From Streptosporangium amethystogenes (GTDB lineage Bacteria; Actinomycetota; Actinomycetes; Streptosporangiales; Streptosporangiaceae), in NCBI RefSeq assembly GCF_000721075.1, contig NZ_JOEQ01000029.1:1-64000 (forward strand): a stretch of 64,000 bases of DNA, in the 5' to 3' direction. The translations under genes and the position numbers were made by a program. How positions within the stretch are numbered: the first letter of the stretch is position 1; each line of letters begins with the position of its first letter. Positions 31,549-40,202 of the stretch are shown here, in pieces. The notes beneath the pieces were generated by a model. The model ran no database searches and was not told the DNA's origin. It saw only the letters and a list, made by a program, of their open reading frames with translations.

Positions 31549-33045
31549 TCACGTCTCCTCATTCGGCTGGTCTGTATCGCCGGGTTCGGGAGTCGTACTC
31601 GGTGTGGGGCTCGGTGTCACCGTCGGGGTGGTGGGTGTCGGGGTGGGAATCGTCGGGCTGGGGCTGGGGCTGGGCGGTGGCGACGTACTCGGCCTTGCGG
31701 TGGGCGTGGCCGATGTGCTTACCGTAGCCGACGGCGTGACCGAGGGGCGGACCGTCTTCGTCGGCGAGACAGGTGGTCTGCTCGTCGGAGACGCACTCCG
31801 GCTCGGTGTGGCCATCGGCGGTTCGGTAGCCTGACTCGGCCGTACGACCGGCTCCTCCGGCTCGCTGCCGCCTGGTCGGCTGGTCAGCTCGTAGGCCGCC
31901 AGAGAGCCCAACCCGACCGCGGCGCACCCCGCGACCGCGGCGACGATCATTGTTCTCCTGCGCGAGCGTCGGCGTCCATGCGGCGCCGGCCCGGTGCCCG
32001 GAGGCGTCCCGCCCGCTCCGGCGCCCCCTCCGGCACCTGCCACAGAACCTCCGCCCGCACCGCCGTGAGCGCCGGAACCCGAACCCGAACCCGCACCCGC
32101 GCCCGAATCCGGAACCGGACCGGGGCCGACGGGCGCGGCCATGGCCGAGGTGATCTCCTGCGGCCACTCGGTCGCGGGTTCGGCGCGCCAGCCCAAGGGG
32201 TCGGTGAGCATGCCAAGACCGGTGGCGTCGGTGGCGGCCAGCGCGTCGAGCAGCACGTCCGCCCGTTCCGACAGCTCCCTGGCGCCGGCCGGGCGCCGCA
32301 GCGGGTCCTTGGACAGGCACGCCATGACCAGGTCACGGACCGCGGGCGGGACGCTCGCCGGGAGCGGCGGCGGGGTCTCGCCGATGTGCATGAGAGCGAT
32401 CGCCACCTGCGTCTCGGCGAGGAACGGCGCCCGGCCGGCCAGGCACTCGTAGGCGACCACCCCGAGGGAGTAGATGTCGGTGGCGGGCGTCAGCGGTTCG
32501 CCGGACGCCTGCTCGGGGCTGACGTACTGGGCGGTGCCGAGCAGGACCCCCGTCTGGGTGACCGGCGCGGCCTCCAGCACCCTGGCGATGCCGAAGTCTG
32601 TGATCTTTATCACGCCCGCCTCGGTCACCAGCAGGTTGCCGGGCTTGATGTCCCGGTGGATGACCCCCGCGCGATGCGCGGCCTGCAGGGCCCTGGCGGT
32701 CTGATGGACCACGTCGAGAGTGACCTTGGGGCTCAGCGCGCCGTCCCGGGCCAGGATGCCGGCCAGGGACTCACCGGGCACCAGCTCCATCACCAGGTAG
32801 GCGACGCCGTCGGACTCGCCGTAGTCGAAGACCTGCGCGATGCCCGGATCGGACAGCCCGGCCGCGATGCGGGCCTCGGAGCGGAAGCGCCGCCGGAAGG
32901 CGGGATCCTCGGCCACGTGCGCACGGAGCAGCTTCACCGCGACCTCACGGCCGAGCAACTCGTCCCTGGCCCGCCACACCTCGCCCATGCCGCCCGACGC
33001 GATACGCCCCAGCGGGCGGTATCGGCCCCCGAGCAACGCGGTCAT
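31549..33045 (-). CDS. pknA: Ser/Thr protein kinase PknA-like with long Ser/Thr/Pro tail
   Basis: A 498-residue membrane kinase: kinase domain 8-270 with GGMGEVW, K38, HRDIKPGN, DFG and GTAQYVSPEQA. An exceptionally Gly/Ala/Ser-rich linker (about 320-370) precedes the membrane helix (TMIVAAVAGCAAVGLGSLAAY). The last 100 residues are almost only Ser, Thr and Pro (for example PSPSPTIPTPTPTTPT), a likely wall-spanning or glycosylated stalk without PASTA. Its start overlaps the pbpA stop by four bases. It regulates cell shape and division together with PknB. Confidence 0.93.
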   Translation of the reverse strand: MTALLGGRYRPLGRIASGGMGEVWRARDELLGREVAVKLLRAHVAEDPAFRRRFRSEARIAAGLSDPGIAQVFDYGESDGVAYLVMELVPGESLAGILARDGALSPKVTLDVVHQTARALQAAHRAGVIHRDIKPGNLLVTEAGVIKITDFGIARVLEAAPVTQTGVLLGTAQYVSPEQASGEPLTPATDIYSLGVVAYECLAGRAPFLAETQVAIALMHIGETPPPLPASVPPAVRDLVMACLSKDPLRRPAGARELSERADVLLDALAATDATGLGMLTDPLGWRAEPATEWPQEITSAMAAPVGPGPVPDSGAGAGSGSGSGAHGGAGGGSVAGAGGGAGAGGTPPGTGPAPHGRRRSRRRTMIVAAVAGCAAVGLGSLAAYELTSRPGGSEPEEPVVRPSQATEPPMATPSRSASPTSRPPVSPTKTVRPSVTPSATVSTSATPTARPSTSPPPSPSPSPTIPTPTPTTPTVTPSPTPSTTPEPGDTDQPNEET

Positions 33046-34499
33046 CTACCCAGCACCGCTTCCATCACGCTCTTGGCGATCGGGGCGGCGGTGTGACCAC
33101 CTGAGGCGTCGTCACCCGCGCTGCCGGACTCGACGATCAGTGCGACGGCGACCTTGGGGTCCTCGGCGGGAGCGAAGGAGATGAACCACGCGTGCGGCGC
33201 CTGGCCCCTGGAGGTCTCGGCAGTGCCGGTCTTGCCGCCGACCGTCACGCCCGGAATCTGCGCCGCGCTCGCCGTACCCTTGTTGACGACGTTGATCATC
33301 ATCTCCTGGAGCTTGCGCGCGTTGTCCTCGCTCATCGCGGTGCTCAGCTCTTCGGGGTCGGCGGTCTCGATCTCGCCGCCCTCGGCATCCGCGATCTTGT
33401 TCACCAGGTACGGCTTCATGACCACGCCGTTGTTGGCGATGCCGGCGGCGATCAAGGCCATCTGCAGCGGGGTCATCTGGTTGCTGCGCTGGCCGATCGA
33501 CGCCTGGGCGAGGGCCGCCAGGTCCTCCTCGGGGCCGATCCCGCTCCCCGCGACCGGCAGCGGGATCGACAACGGCTCGCCGCCGATGCCGAACTTGGCG
33601 GCCTGGTCCTTCAGCGCGTCGTAGCCGAGCTCCATGGCGATCTTGCCGAACGGGGTGTTGCAGGACTTCTCCAGCGCGAACGAGAGCGTCACGCGCCCGA
33701 CGCCGCAGGCCGCGCCACCGTAGTTGGGCAGGTCGGCGGTGGTGTTGGGCAGGTCGAGCACCTGCGGGGCGTCGACCTGGGTCTCCGGGCCGATGCTGTC
33801 GTCGCTCTCCAGGTACGCCGCCATGGTGACCACCTTGAAGGTCGAGCCCGGCGGATAGGTGCGCTCGATGGCCCGGTTGACCAGCGGCTTGTCCTCGTCC
33901 TTGTCCAGCTTTTTGTAGGCCTCGTTGACGGTGGCCTTGTTGGGCTTGGAGAGCGGGTTGGGGTCGTAGGTGGGGATCGAGACCATGGCGAGGATCGCCC
34001 CGGTCTTCGGCTCGATCGCGACCACCGCGCCCTTCTTGCCGCTGGCACCCAGCGCCTTGTAGGCGGCCTCCTGCGCTCTGGGGTTGATCGTCAGGTCGAC
34101 GTTGGCGCCCTTGCTCCGCTTGGCGGTGAACAGGTCGATGCTCCGCCGGATCAGCAGGTCGGCGCTGGTGCCGTTGAGCAGGCGGTTCTCCGTCCGCTCG
34201 ATGTCGCGCTGGCTCTCTGGCGCGAAGAACCCGGTGATGGGCGCGTAGATCTTGCCCTCGGGGTAACGCCGCTGGAAGCGGAACTTGGTGTCGCCGGTGT
34301 CGACGGACTCGGCGAGGACCTTGTCGCCCGCGGTGATCCGGCCGCGCTCGACCTCGTACTGGGCGTAGAAGTTGCGGGTGTTGCGCGAGTCGGCGCGCAG
34401 GTCCTCCGCCCGCACGGCCTGCAGGTAGTTCACGTTGATCATGAGCAGGCCGAACATGAGCAGACAGGCCAGGGCCGCGCGCTTGAGGGGACCGTTCAT
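33042..34499 (-). CDS. pbpA: penicillin-binding protein 2-type transpeptidase
   Basis: A 485-residue class B PBP: a membrane anchor (7-27), a PBP dimer domain and a transpeptidase domain with the three catalytic motifs S219-T-F-K222, S279-C-N281 and K423-T-G-T426. It cross-links new peptidoglycan and pairs with the SEDS protein RodA encoded just upstream, whose stop codon overlaps its start. Beta-lactams would acylate S219. A PknB-group kinase downstream is its known regulator in mycobacteria. Confidence 0.95.
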   Translation of the reverse strand: MNGPLKRAALACLLMFGLLMINVNYLQAVRAEDLRADSRNTRNFYAQYEVERGRITAGDKVLAESVDTGDTKFRFQRRYPEGKIYAPITGFFAPESQRDIERTENRLLNGTSADLLIRRSIDLFTAKRSKGANVDLTINPRAQEAAYKALGASGKKGAVVAIEPKTGAILAMVSIPTYDPNPLSKPNKATVNEAYKKLDKDEDKPLVNRAIERTYPPGSTFKVVTMAAYLESDDSIGPETQVDAPQVLDLPNTTADLPNYGGAACGVGRVTLSFALEKSCNTPFGKIAMELGYDALKDQAAKFGIGGEPLSIPLPVAGSGIGPEEDLAALAQASIGQRSNQMTPLQMALIAAGIANNGVVMKPYLVNKIADAEGGEIETADPEELSTAMSEDNARKLQEMMINVVNKGTASAAQIPGVTVGGKTGTAETSRGQAPHAWFISFAPAEDPKVAVALIVESGSAGDDASGGHTAAPIAKSVMEAVLGR

Positions 34500-35875
34500 C
34501 GCTGGAACACCTGCGTCATTCCTTCGTCCTGGATGGCCTGGGGCGGAGGCTTCCTCGCCGTATCCGACATGCGTACCAGCAGCGCGATAAGGATCCAGTT
34601 AGCCAGCAGCGCCGATCCGCCCTGGGACATGAACGGGGTGACCAGGCCGGTCAGCGGGATCAGGTTGGTCACGCCGCCGACGATGATGAAGACCTGCCAC
34701 GCCAGGATGAACGACAGGCCGCCCGCCAGCAGCTTGGAGAACGGCTCGCGGGCCGCGATCGAGGTGCGCAGGCCGCGCTCCACCAGCAGGGCGTAGACCA
34801 TCAGCAGGGCCATCAGCCCGGTCAGGCCGAGTTCCTCGCCCGCGGCGGTGAAGATGAAGTCGGAGAAGGAGAGCGGGATCAGGTTGGGGTGGCCCTGGCC
34901 GAGACCGGTGCCCAGAACGCCGCCCTGGCCCATGCCGAACAGGCCCTGCATGAGCTGGAAGCTGCCGCCGAACTCGCGGTCGTACAGCGCCGGGTTCTCC
35001 GGGTCGAGGAAGACCTCGAAGCGGGCCGCGACGTGGTCGAAGATCAGCCCCGCCAGCACCGCCCCACCGACGAAGAGCAGGATGCCGATGAGCACCCACG
35101 AGGTTCGCTGGGTGGCGATGTAGAGCATCGCGATGAAGGTGCCGAAGATCAGCAGCGAGGAGCCGAGGTCCTTCTGCAGGATCAGCACGCCCAGGCTGAG
35201 GCCCCAGGTGATGAGCACTGGGCCGAGGTCGCGGGCCCGGGGCAGGTCGATGAAGAGCAGCCGCCGCCCGGCCAGGGCCAGCACGTCGCGCTTGGCGACC
35301 AGATAACCGGCGAAGAAGACGACCAGGGCGAGTTTGGTGAACTCCGCCGGCTGGAGGGTGAAGCCGCCGATACCGATCCAGATGCGGGCGCCGTTGATCT
35401 CCTGGCCGATGAACGGCAGCAGCGGCGAGATCAGCAGGGCCAGGCCGACGGCACCCGCGGTGTAGGTCAGACGCTGCAGCGCACGGTGGTCGCGCAGCAC
35501 GATCAGCGTCACGGAGAACATGACGACCCCGACGGCGGTCCACAGCAGCTGGTTGGTGGCCGAGGCTCCGTCCATGCCGGCCGCCTCAAGCCGATAGATG
35601 ATCACCAGCCCGAGGCCGTTGATCAGCGTCACCAGCGGCAGGATCAGCGGGTCGGCCCAGGGCGCGAACTTGGCCAGCACCAGGTAGGCGGCCAGCATGA
35701 GACCGCCCAGGCCGAGGCCGTAGGTGAGCATGCCCGCGGGGACCTGGTTGTCGAGCGCCAACCCCACATTGGCGTACGCCAGCATCACGATGGCGACCGC
35801 GAATGCGAGCATCGCCAGCTGGGCCAACCGCCGTTTGGCGGGAAGCGGGACAGGCTCGGCGCTAGGGGTGCTCAT
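34496..35875 (-). CDS. rodA: SEDS peptidoglycan glycosyltransferase RodA/FtsW
   Basis: A 459-residue polytopic membrane protein with about 12 helices. SEDS landmarks are GARIWIGIGGFTLQPAEFTKLALVVFFAGYL, the catalytic-region motif KRDVLALAGRRL, and the late loop GGSALLANWILIALLVRMSD. SEDS proteins polymerise lipid II into glycan strands together with a class B PBP. I chose the ATG at 35875 because the 41 residues upstream are Pro-rich shadow sequence of the pstP end. Four bases separate it from pstP. Confidence 0.95.
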   Translation of the reverse strand: MSTPSAEPVPLPAKRRLAQLAMLAFAVAIVMLAYANVGLALDNQVPAGMLTYGLGLGGLMLAAYLVLAKFAPWADPLILPLVTLINGLGLVIIYRLEAAGMDGASATNQLLWTAVGVVMFSVTLIVLRDHRALQRLTYTAGAVGLALLISPLLPFIGQEINGARIWIGIGGFTLQPAEFTKLALVVFFAGYLVAKRDVLALAGRRLLFIDLPRARDLGPVLITWGLSLGVLILQKDLGSSLLIFGTFIAMLYIATQRTSWVLIGILLFVGGAVLAGLIFDHVAARFEVFLDPENPALYDREFGGSFQLMQGLFGMGQGGVLGTGLGQGHPNLIPLSFSDFIFTAAGEELGLTGLMALLMVYALLVERGLRTSIAAREPFSKLLAGGLSFILAWQVFIIVGGVTNLIPLTGLVTPFMSQGGSALLANWILIALLVRMSDTARKPPPQAIQDEGMTQVFQR

Positions 35876-35879
35876 GTGT

Positions 35880-37223
35880 TCACTGTGTCCTTGTGGGTTC
35901 GGGGGCCCTGGGGACGGGGGGCTTGGGAGTGGGGGGCTTGGAGGACGCGGAGGCGCTCGGCGATGTGGTCGGCTCGGCTGTGTCGTCGGCCTTGTCATCG
36001 GGCTTGGCCGCGGACGACTTCAGCTCTTCGATCTTTTTCAGGCCCGCCTCGACGGTGGGGACAGGGATGCCGTCGCGGACCTGGCCCTGCTGGAACGCAC
36101 CAAGGGTCGTGATCGATTCTGCGGTGCTCTGGGCGACCTCGAAAAGCTCAAAGGGGCCGAGGTTGGTCTTCACGCCCTGGAAAACCACGATTTCGTTACC
36201 TCTGGCCCCTACGAAGTATTGATCGTCCAGCCATTGCCCGCCGAAGTACCAGCCTAGGCCGCTTCCGATGACGACGACACCGCCCGCCACGGCCAGCAGG
36301 GGCCACAGCCGACGACGTTTGGCCGGTCTGGCGGCGACGGCCCTGATGATCGGCTCGTCGGGCTCGTCGTCGGCGATGACCGGTTGCGGCATGGTGACCG
36401 CGCTGGCACGTCCCGCCGGGGTGTCCGGCGGCTGTGACCGCGGCATGCCGGAGCCGGCGGCGCCGACCACGGCCGCCTCGGTGCGCGGGGCGAAACTCTC
36501 GTCCACCTCCAGCACGTCCGCCAGCACGCAGGTGATGTTGTCCGGGCCACCGCCCCGGTTGGCCAGGTCGATGAGGGTGCGGACCACCCCGTCGGGATCC
36601 TCGATCGTGGAGAGCGTGTGGTGCAGGGTCTCCGCGCTCACCACCCCGGACAGGCCGTCGGAGCAGAGCAGGTAGCGGTCGCCGACCTGGGCCTCGCGCA
36701 GGGACAGGTCGGGGTCGACCTCGCCGCTGCCGTCCAGTGCCCGGAGCAGGATCGACCGCTGGGGGTGGGTGGTGGCCTCTTCCGCGGTGATCCGGCCGTC
36801 GTCCACCAGTGACTGCACCAGCGTGTGGTCATGCGTGATCTGGTAGAGCTCTCCCGCGCGCAGCAGGTAGGCCCGGGAGTCGCCGACGTGGACCAGGGCG
36901 ACCCTGGTCCCGGACCAGAGCATGGCGGTGAGGGTGGTGCCCATGCCCTTGAGGCTGGGATCGCGGCCCACCATCTCGTGCAGCTTGCGGTTGGCGTCGC
37001 GTACCGCTGCCTCGATGGTGCTGAGCAGGTCACCTCCCTGGGCGTCCGCGTCGAGTGAGGACATCGCGGCGATGGCGACCGAACTGGCCACCTCGCCGTG
37101 TGCGTGGCCGCCCATGCCGTCCGCGACGGCGAGCAGGCGGCCGCTGGCGTAGGCGGAGTCCTCGTTGCCCTCGCGGAGGAGGCCGACGTCAGAGCGGGCG
37201 GCGTAACGGAGTGCGATGGTCAT
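35880..37223 (-). CDS. pstP: PP2C-type Ser/Thr phosphatase PstP
   Basis: A 447-residue membrane phosphatase: PP2C domain 1-235 with metal-binding Asp residues in GNEDSAY, ADGMGGHAHGEVAS, LLCSDGLSGVV and NITCVLAD. A linker leads to a membrane helix (about 307-328) and an external region of about 100 residues ending in a Pro/Ser-rich tail. It removes phosphates added by PknA and PknB and resets the FHA proteins. Its start overlaps the fhaB stop by four bases. Confidence 0.95.
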   Translation of the reverse strand: MTIALRYAARSDVGLLREGNEDSAYASGRLLAVADGMGGHAHGEVASSVAIAAMSSLDADAQGGDLLSTIEAAVRDANRKLHEMVGRDPSLKGMGTTLTAMLWSGTRVALVHVGDSRAYLLRAGELYQITHDHTLVQSLVDDGRITAEEATTHPQRSILLRALDGSGEVDPDLSLREAQVGDRYLLCSDGLSGVVSAETLHHTLSTIEDPDGVVRTLIDLANRGGGPDNITCVLADVLEVDESFAPRTEAAVVGAAGSGMPRSQPPDTPAGRASAVTMPQPVIADDEPDEPIIRAVAARPAKRRRLWPLLAVAGGVVVIGSGLGWYFGGQWLDDQYFVGARGNEIVVFQGVKTNLGPFELFEVAQSTAESITTLGAFQQGQVRDGIPVPTVEAGLKKIEELKSSAAKPDDKADDTAEPTTSPSASASSKPPTPKPPVPRAPEPTRTQ

Positions 37224-37687
37224 TTGCGCAATTCGATGACGGTCTTACCGATGCGGATCGGAACACCGAGCGGCACCGGAGTCGGACGGGTGACTTTTGA
37301 GCGGTCGAGATAAGTGCCGTTGGTCGAGCCGAGATCTTCCACGATCCACTGACCGTCCTGGGGGAAGAGCCGGGCGTGCCGACTGGAGGCGTAGTCGTCG
37401 CTGACTACCAGCGTCGAGTCGTTCGCCCGGCCGATGGTGATGGGCGTCTCCGAGAGGGTAATGGTGGTGCCTTGCAGGGGGCCACCGGTGACGACCATCT
37501 GCCGTGGTTCCCCCTTCTTGGATTTGGCCGCGGGCTTCACCGGCTTGGGAACCTTGCGCGCGGGGACGACGGCGGCCGTACGTGATCCGAACAAGTCCGT
37601 CCGGATCACGCCGACCGCGGCAATCACGAAGAACCACAGCACCGCGAGGAAGGCGAGCCGGATCAGCAGCAGCGTGAGCTCGGACAT
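37220..37687 (-). CDS. fhaB: FHA-domain protein FhaB (FipA-like)
   Basis: A 155-residue protein with an N-terminal membrane helix (LTLLLIRLAFLAVLWFFVIAAVGVIRTDLFG), a basic linker and a C-terminal FHA domain (about 75-152) with the phosphothreonine-binding residues in ITIGRANDS, YASSRHARL and LGSTNGTYL. It recruits phosphorylated partners at the membrane; the mycobacterial homologue links PknA signalling to FtsZ and FtsQ. It sits in the middle of the operon. Confidence 0.94.
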   Translation of the reverse strand: MSELTLLLIRLAFLAVLWFFVIAAVGVIRTDLFGSRTAAVVPARKVPKPVKPAAKSKKGEPRQMVVTGGPLQGTTITLSETPITIGRANDSTLVVSDDYASSRHARLFPQDGQWIVEDLGSTNGTYLDRSKVTRPTPVPLGVPIRIGKTVIELRK

Positions 37688-37704
37688 GGACCGTCTATTT
37701 ACCT

Positions 37705-38445
37705 TTAATCGCGCCGGAAAACCAGAGTCGTTCGCCCCAGCGTCACGCGAGTGCCGTTCTGGAGCTCGACCCGGCGAACCGGCTGGCCGTTGACGAAGGT
37801 GCCGTTCGTGGAGCCGAGGTCGACGAGCGCGACCTGGGGACCCTCCACTCGTAGCTCGGCGTGGTGCCGGGACACACCCGGGTCGACCAGCCGTAGATCA
37901 CAGTCGGTGCCCCTGCCGAGCAGGGTCACCGGGGTTGTCAGGTCGAAGGATCGCTGGCCCTGCGGGTCGTCCTGGGTGGACACCAGCAGGCGGGGGCGGC
38001 CTCCGAACGCGTGCGGTTTGGCGGCGGGCACGTCGCTCACCGGCTGGCGGATCTCGTCCTGTTCGACCGTCGCGCCACGGATCACGCCCGAGCGGATGCG
38101 GAACAGACCGACCGCGAGGTCGTCTGCCGTCTCGAAGCGGACTCTGACCGGTCCCACGAAGGAGTAGCCCTGTTCCTTGGCGTACTCCCTGGCGAGGTTG
38201 GCCAGCTCGTGGCCGATGCTGTCCGCGTAGACCTCCAGCCGCTCGCTGTCGGTCGTGGACAGCTCGACCACGAAGTCGTTGGGCACGAGAGTGCGTCCCT
38301 GAGCGACGATCGCCGCCCGCTCGTCCATCTCTCGTTGGACCGCACTGGCGACCTCTACCGGCTGAAGGTCAGATTTGAACGCCCGCGCAAAGGCCCCTTC
38401 AACCAAGCCTTCGAGCCTCCGCTCGAAACGCTGAAGGACTCCCAC
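37705..38445 (-). CDS. fhaA: FHA-domain protein FhaA with DUF3662
   Basis: A 246-residue cytosolic protein with an N-terminal DUF3662 domain (about 5-120, QRFERRLEGLVEGAFARAFKSDLQPVEVASA) and a C-terminal FHA domain (170-246: VTLLGRGTDCDLRLVDPGVSRHHAEL, LGSTNGTFVNG). The long Gly/Gln-rich linker of mycobacterial FhaA is nearly absent, giving about half its length. FhaA binds phosphorylated MviN (MurJ) and controls peptidoglycan synthesis. It is the first gene of the operon; the promoter should lie in the 166 bp before tRNA-Leu. Confidence 0.94.
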   Translation of the reverse strand: MGVLQRFERRLEGLVEGAFARAFKSDLQPVEVASAVQREMDERAAIVAQGRTLVPNDFVVELSTTDSERLEVYADSIGHELANLAREYAKEQGYSFVGPVRVRFETADDLAVGLFRIRSGVIRGATVEQDEIRQPVSDVPAAKPHAFGGRPRLLVSTQDDPQGQRSFDLTTPVTLLGRGTDCDLRLVDPGVSRHHAELRVEGPQVALVDLGSTNGTFVNGQPVRRVELQNGTRVTLGRTTLVFRRD

Positions 38446-38611
38446 CGGGTACCTCCCCTCCTCCGTCTATGTGGTCGCGGCCGCTTGGGGGCTCGTTGGC
38501 TCGGTCCTCGCTCTCTCGCACCCAGCTGCTCCGCTTTCGCATCTAGGAGGATCGTATCCGGGTTCGTGGGTACCGGCTGATACGTGCTAATGTTTCGACC
38601 GCACCCAACAA

Positions 38612-38694
38612 GGGCGGGTGGCGGAACGGCAGACGCGCACGGTTCAGGTCCGTGTGTCCGAAAGGACGTGAGGGTTCAAATCCCTCCTCGCCCA
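38612..38694 (+). tRNA. tRNA-Leu, anticodon CAG
   Basis: The 83-base gene folds into a class II tRNA: acceptor GGGCGGG (38612-38618) with CTCGCCC (38687-38693), D stem GCG/CGC, anticodon stem CACGG/CCGTG around TTCAGGT (anticodon CAG, reads CUG), a long variable arm, and T stem GAGGG/CCCTC with TTCAAAT. Discriminator A at 38694; the full CCA is not encoded. TAATGT at 38588-38593 is a plausible -10 box. tRNA-Leu beside fhaA is a conserved actinobacterial arrangement. Confidence 0.95.
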
Positions 38695-38703
38695 CAAGAT
38701 CAC

Positions 38704-38736
38704 GACCCCGGTCACGCGGATACCGCGACCGGGGTC
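38704..38736 (+). terminator. terminator of tRNA-Leu
   Basis: A 10 bp stem (38704-38713 with 38727-38736) begins nine bases after the tRNA and is followed by TTGCTGTTTG. The region from here to 38980 shows no gene. Confidence 0.7.
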
Positions 38737-38980
38737 TTGCTGTTTGCCGGGAAAGCGTGCATTCATCTGAGCCGTCCATGAGGTCTCGTGGCGGACCGAG
38801 TCGATCATCGATCAAGGTAGCTGTTCGCTCCGTTATAGAGAAGTCTCAGGGCTTATGTATGGGTCTTGTGGTTTTTGGGGCGGTGCGGCACGCCTTCCAG
38901 TTCTACCCGGCCACGCTTGCTGCTCGCTTTCGGATGACTTGCATGGGTTTGCCGATTGACTGATTACGCTGACAGAGAAA

Positions 38981-39013
38981 ACGGGTCGGGGGAGAGGATC
39001 TCCCCCGACCCGT
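38981..39013 (-). terminator. strong terminator of the CBS-domain gene pair
   Basis: A perfect 15 bp stem (38981-38995 with 38999-39013) around GGA. On the minus strand it is followed by TTTTCTC, a real U-tract, and it lies 155 bases after the stop at 39168. From 39014 to 39167 I see only a duplicated CGGTGTTCAT (39059-39078) and no gene. Confidence 0.75.
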
Positions 39014-39167
39014 CGAGTCGCTGGATCGGCGGGCCGATCCGGCGACGCGGTGCCCACCGGTGTTCATCGGTGTTCATCGGCGCTCACCGGACGCGACGGC
39101 GGGGCGCCTCGGAGACGACCTCGGCATGGAGTGCCCAGGAAGCGGACGAGGGGCCCCGGCCGCCGCA

Positions 39168-40202
39168 CTAGCGGGTCGCGAGCACCCGGACGCCCAAAAT
39201 CTCGCCGAGAAGGTCCGTGAGGCTCACCATGCCGACCACCTCGCCGCCGCCGTCCGTGACGAGGCCCAGGTGCGCGTGGGCGTCCTGGAGGGCGGATACG
39301 GCGTCGGGGATCGTGGTGGCCTTGTCCAGTCGGGGCACCGGCCGGGCGAGCTCCGCGGGGCTGGCATCCGGCCGGACGAGGATGTCCCTGATGTGCACCA
39401 CGCCCAGGACGTCGCGCGGCCGGCCGGAGGTGACCAGCAGGCGCAGGTGCCCGTCGCGCGCGGCCACCTCACGGATGTGCGCGCTCGTCGCGTCGCCGGG
39501 CACCGAGGTGGCCTTCGCCAGCGGCAGCATCAACCGCTCGACCGGCTGCTGGTGGACCCGCAGGGCCCGGGTGAGCAGGTCGTGCTCGTCCCGGTCGAGC
39601 AGCCCCATCCGGCCCGACTCACCGACCAGCATCGCCAGCTGGACAGGGGTCCTGGTGGTGGCCAGCTCGTCCTTGGGACGTACGCCGAACAGCTTCAGGA
39701 TCCCGTTGGTCAGGCCGTTGAGCGCGGCGAGCACCGGCCTGACGACCCAGGTGAAGCCGCGGAACGGCAGGGCCAGACCCATCGCGGCGATCTCGGGATG
39801 GGTCAGCGCCCACGACTTGGGAGCCATCTCGCCGACCACCATGTGCAGGAAGGTGATGATCGCCAGGGCGATCATCAGCGAGATGGGGACCCGCAGCGAC
39901 TCGGGCACGCCGACCGCGCCGAAGACCGGTTCCAGCAGTTGCTCGACGGCCGGCTCGGTCACCATGCCCAGACCGAGCGAGCAGAGCGTGATGCCCAGCT
40001 GTGCACCGGCCAGCATCAGGGAGAGCTCCCTGCCACCGCGTACGGCGGCGCGGGCGGCGATCCGGGTCAACCGGCCCCCCTTGCCCGCGAGCTCCTCCAG
40101 ACGGTGCCTGCGGGCTGAGATCACCGCGAACTCGGCGGCGACGAAGAAGGCGTTGCCGATCAGCAGGGCCACACCGAGCAGCAGGGCGGCGATGGTGCTC
40201 AT
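39168..40202 (-). CDS. CNNM/HlyC-type membrane protein with CBS pair
   Basis: A 344-residue member of the CNNM/CorC (formerly hemolysin) family: an N-terminal CNNM membrane domain with about four helices (GNAFFVAAEFAVISARRHRLEEL; TFLHMVVGEMAPKSWALTHP) and a C-terminal CBS pair (about 205-335). It lacks the CorC_HlyC domain of its neighbour. Such proteins are tied to magnesium or cobalt efflux and ion homeostasis, with nucleotide sensing by CBS. Its start overlaps the stop of the next upstream gene by four bases; the two probably form a hetero-complex. Confidence 0.9.
   Translation of the reverse strand: MSTIAALLLGVALLIGNAFFVAAEFAVISARRHRLEELAGKGGRLTRIAARAAVRGGRELSLMLAGAQLGITLCSLGLGMVTEPAVEQLLEPVFGAVGVPESLRVPISLMIALAIITFLHMVVGEMAPKSWALTHPEIAAMGLALPFRGFTWVVRPVLAALNGLTNGILKLFGVRPKDELATTRTPVQLAMLVGESGRMGLLDRDEHDLLTRALRVHQQPVERLMLPLAKATSVPGDATSAHIREVAARDGHLRLLVTSGRPRDVLGVVHIRDILVRPDASPAELARPVPRLDKATTIPDAVSALQDAHAHLGLVTDGGGEVVGMVSLTDLLGEILGVRVLATR

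Noticed and set aside
31600..31730. Repetitive GGGTGTCGGGGTGGG-like tract suggestive of a tandem repeat or array
   Set aside because: It encodes the Ser/Thr/Pro-rich tail of the PknA-like kinase and follows from its codon use; there are no spacers as in CRISPR.
38612..38736. tRNA-Leu as an integration site of a mobile element
   Set aside because: No integrase gene and no repeat of the tRNA 3' end were found in the window; the tRNA is followed by its own terminator.
39058..39079. Duplicated CGGTGTTCAT
   Set aside because: Only two copies, in intergenic DNA, with no partner site; likely simple slippage.
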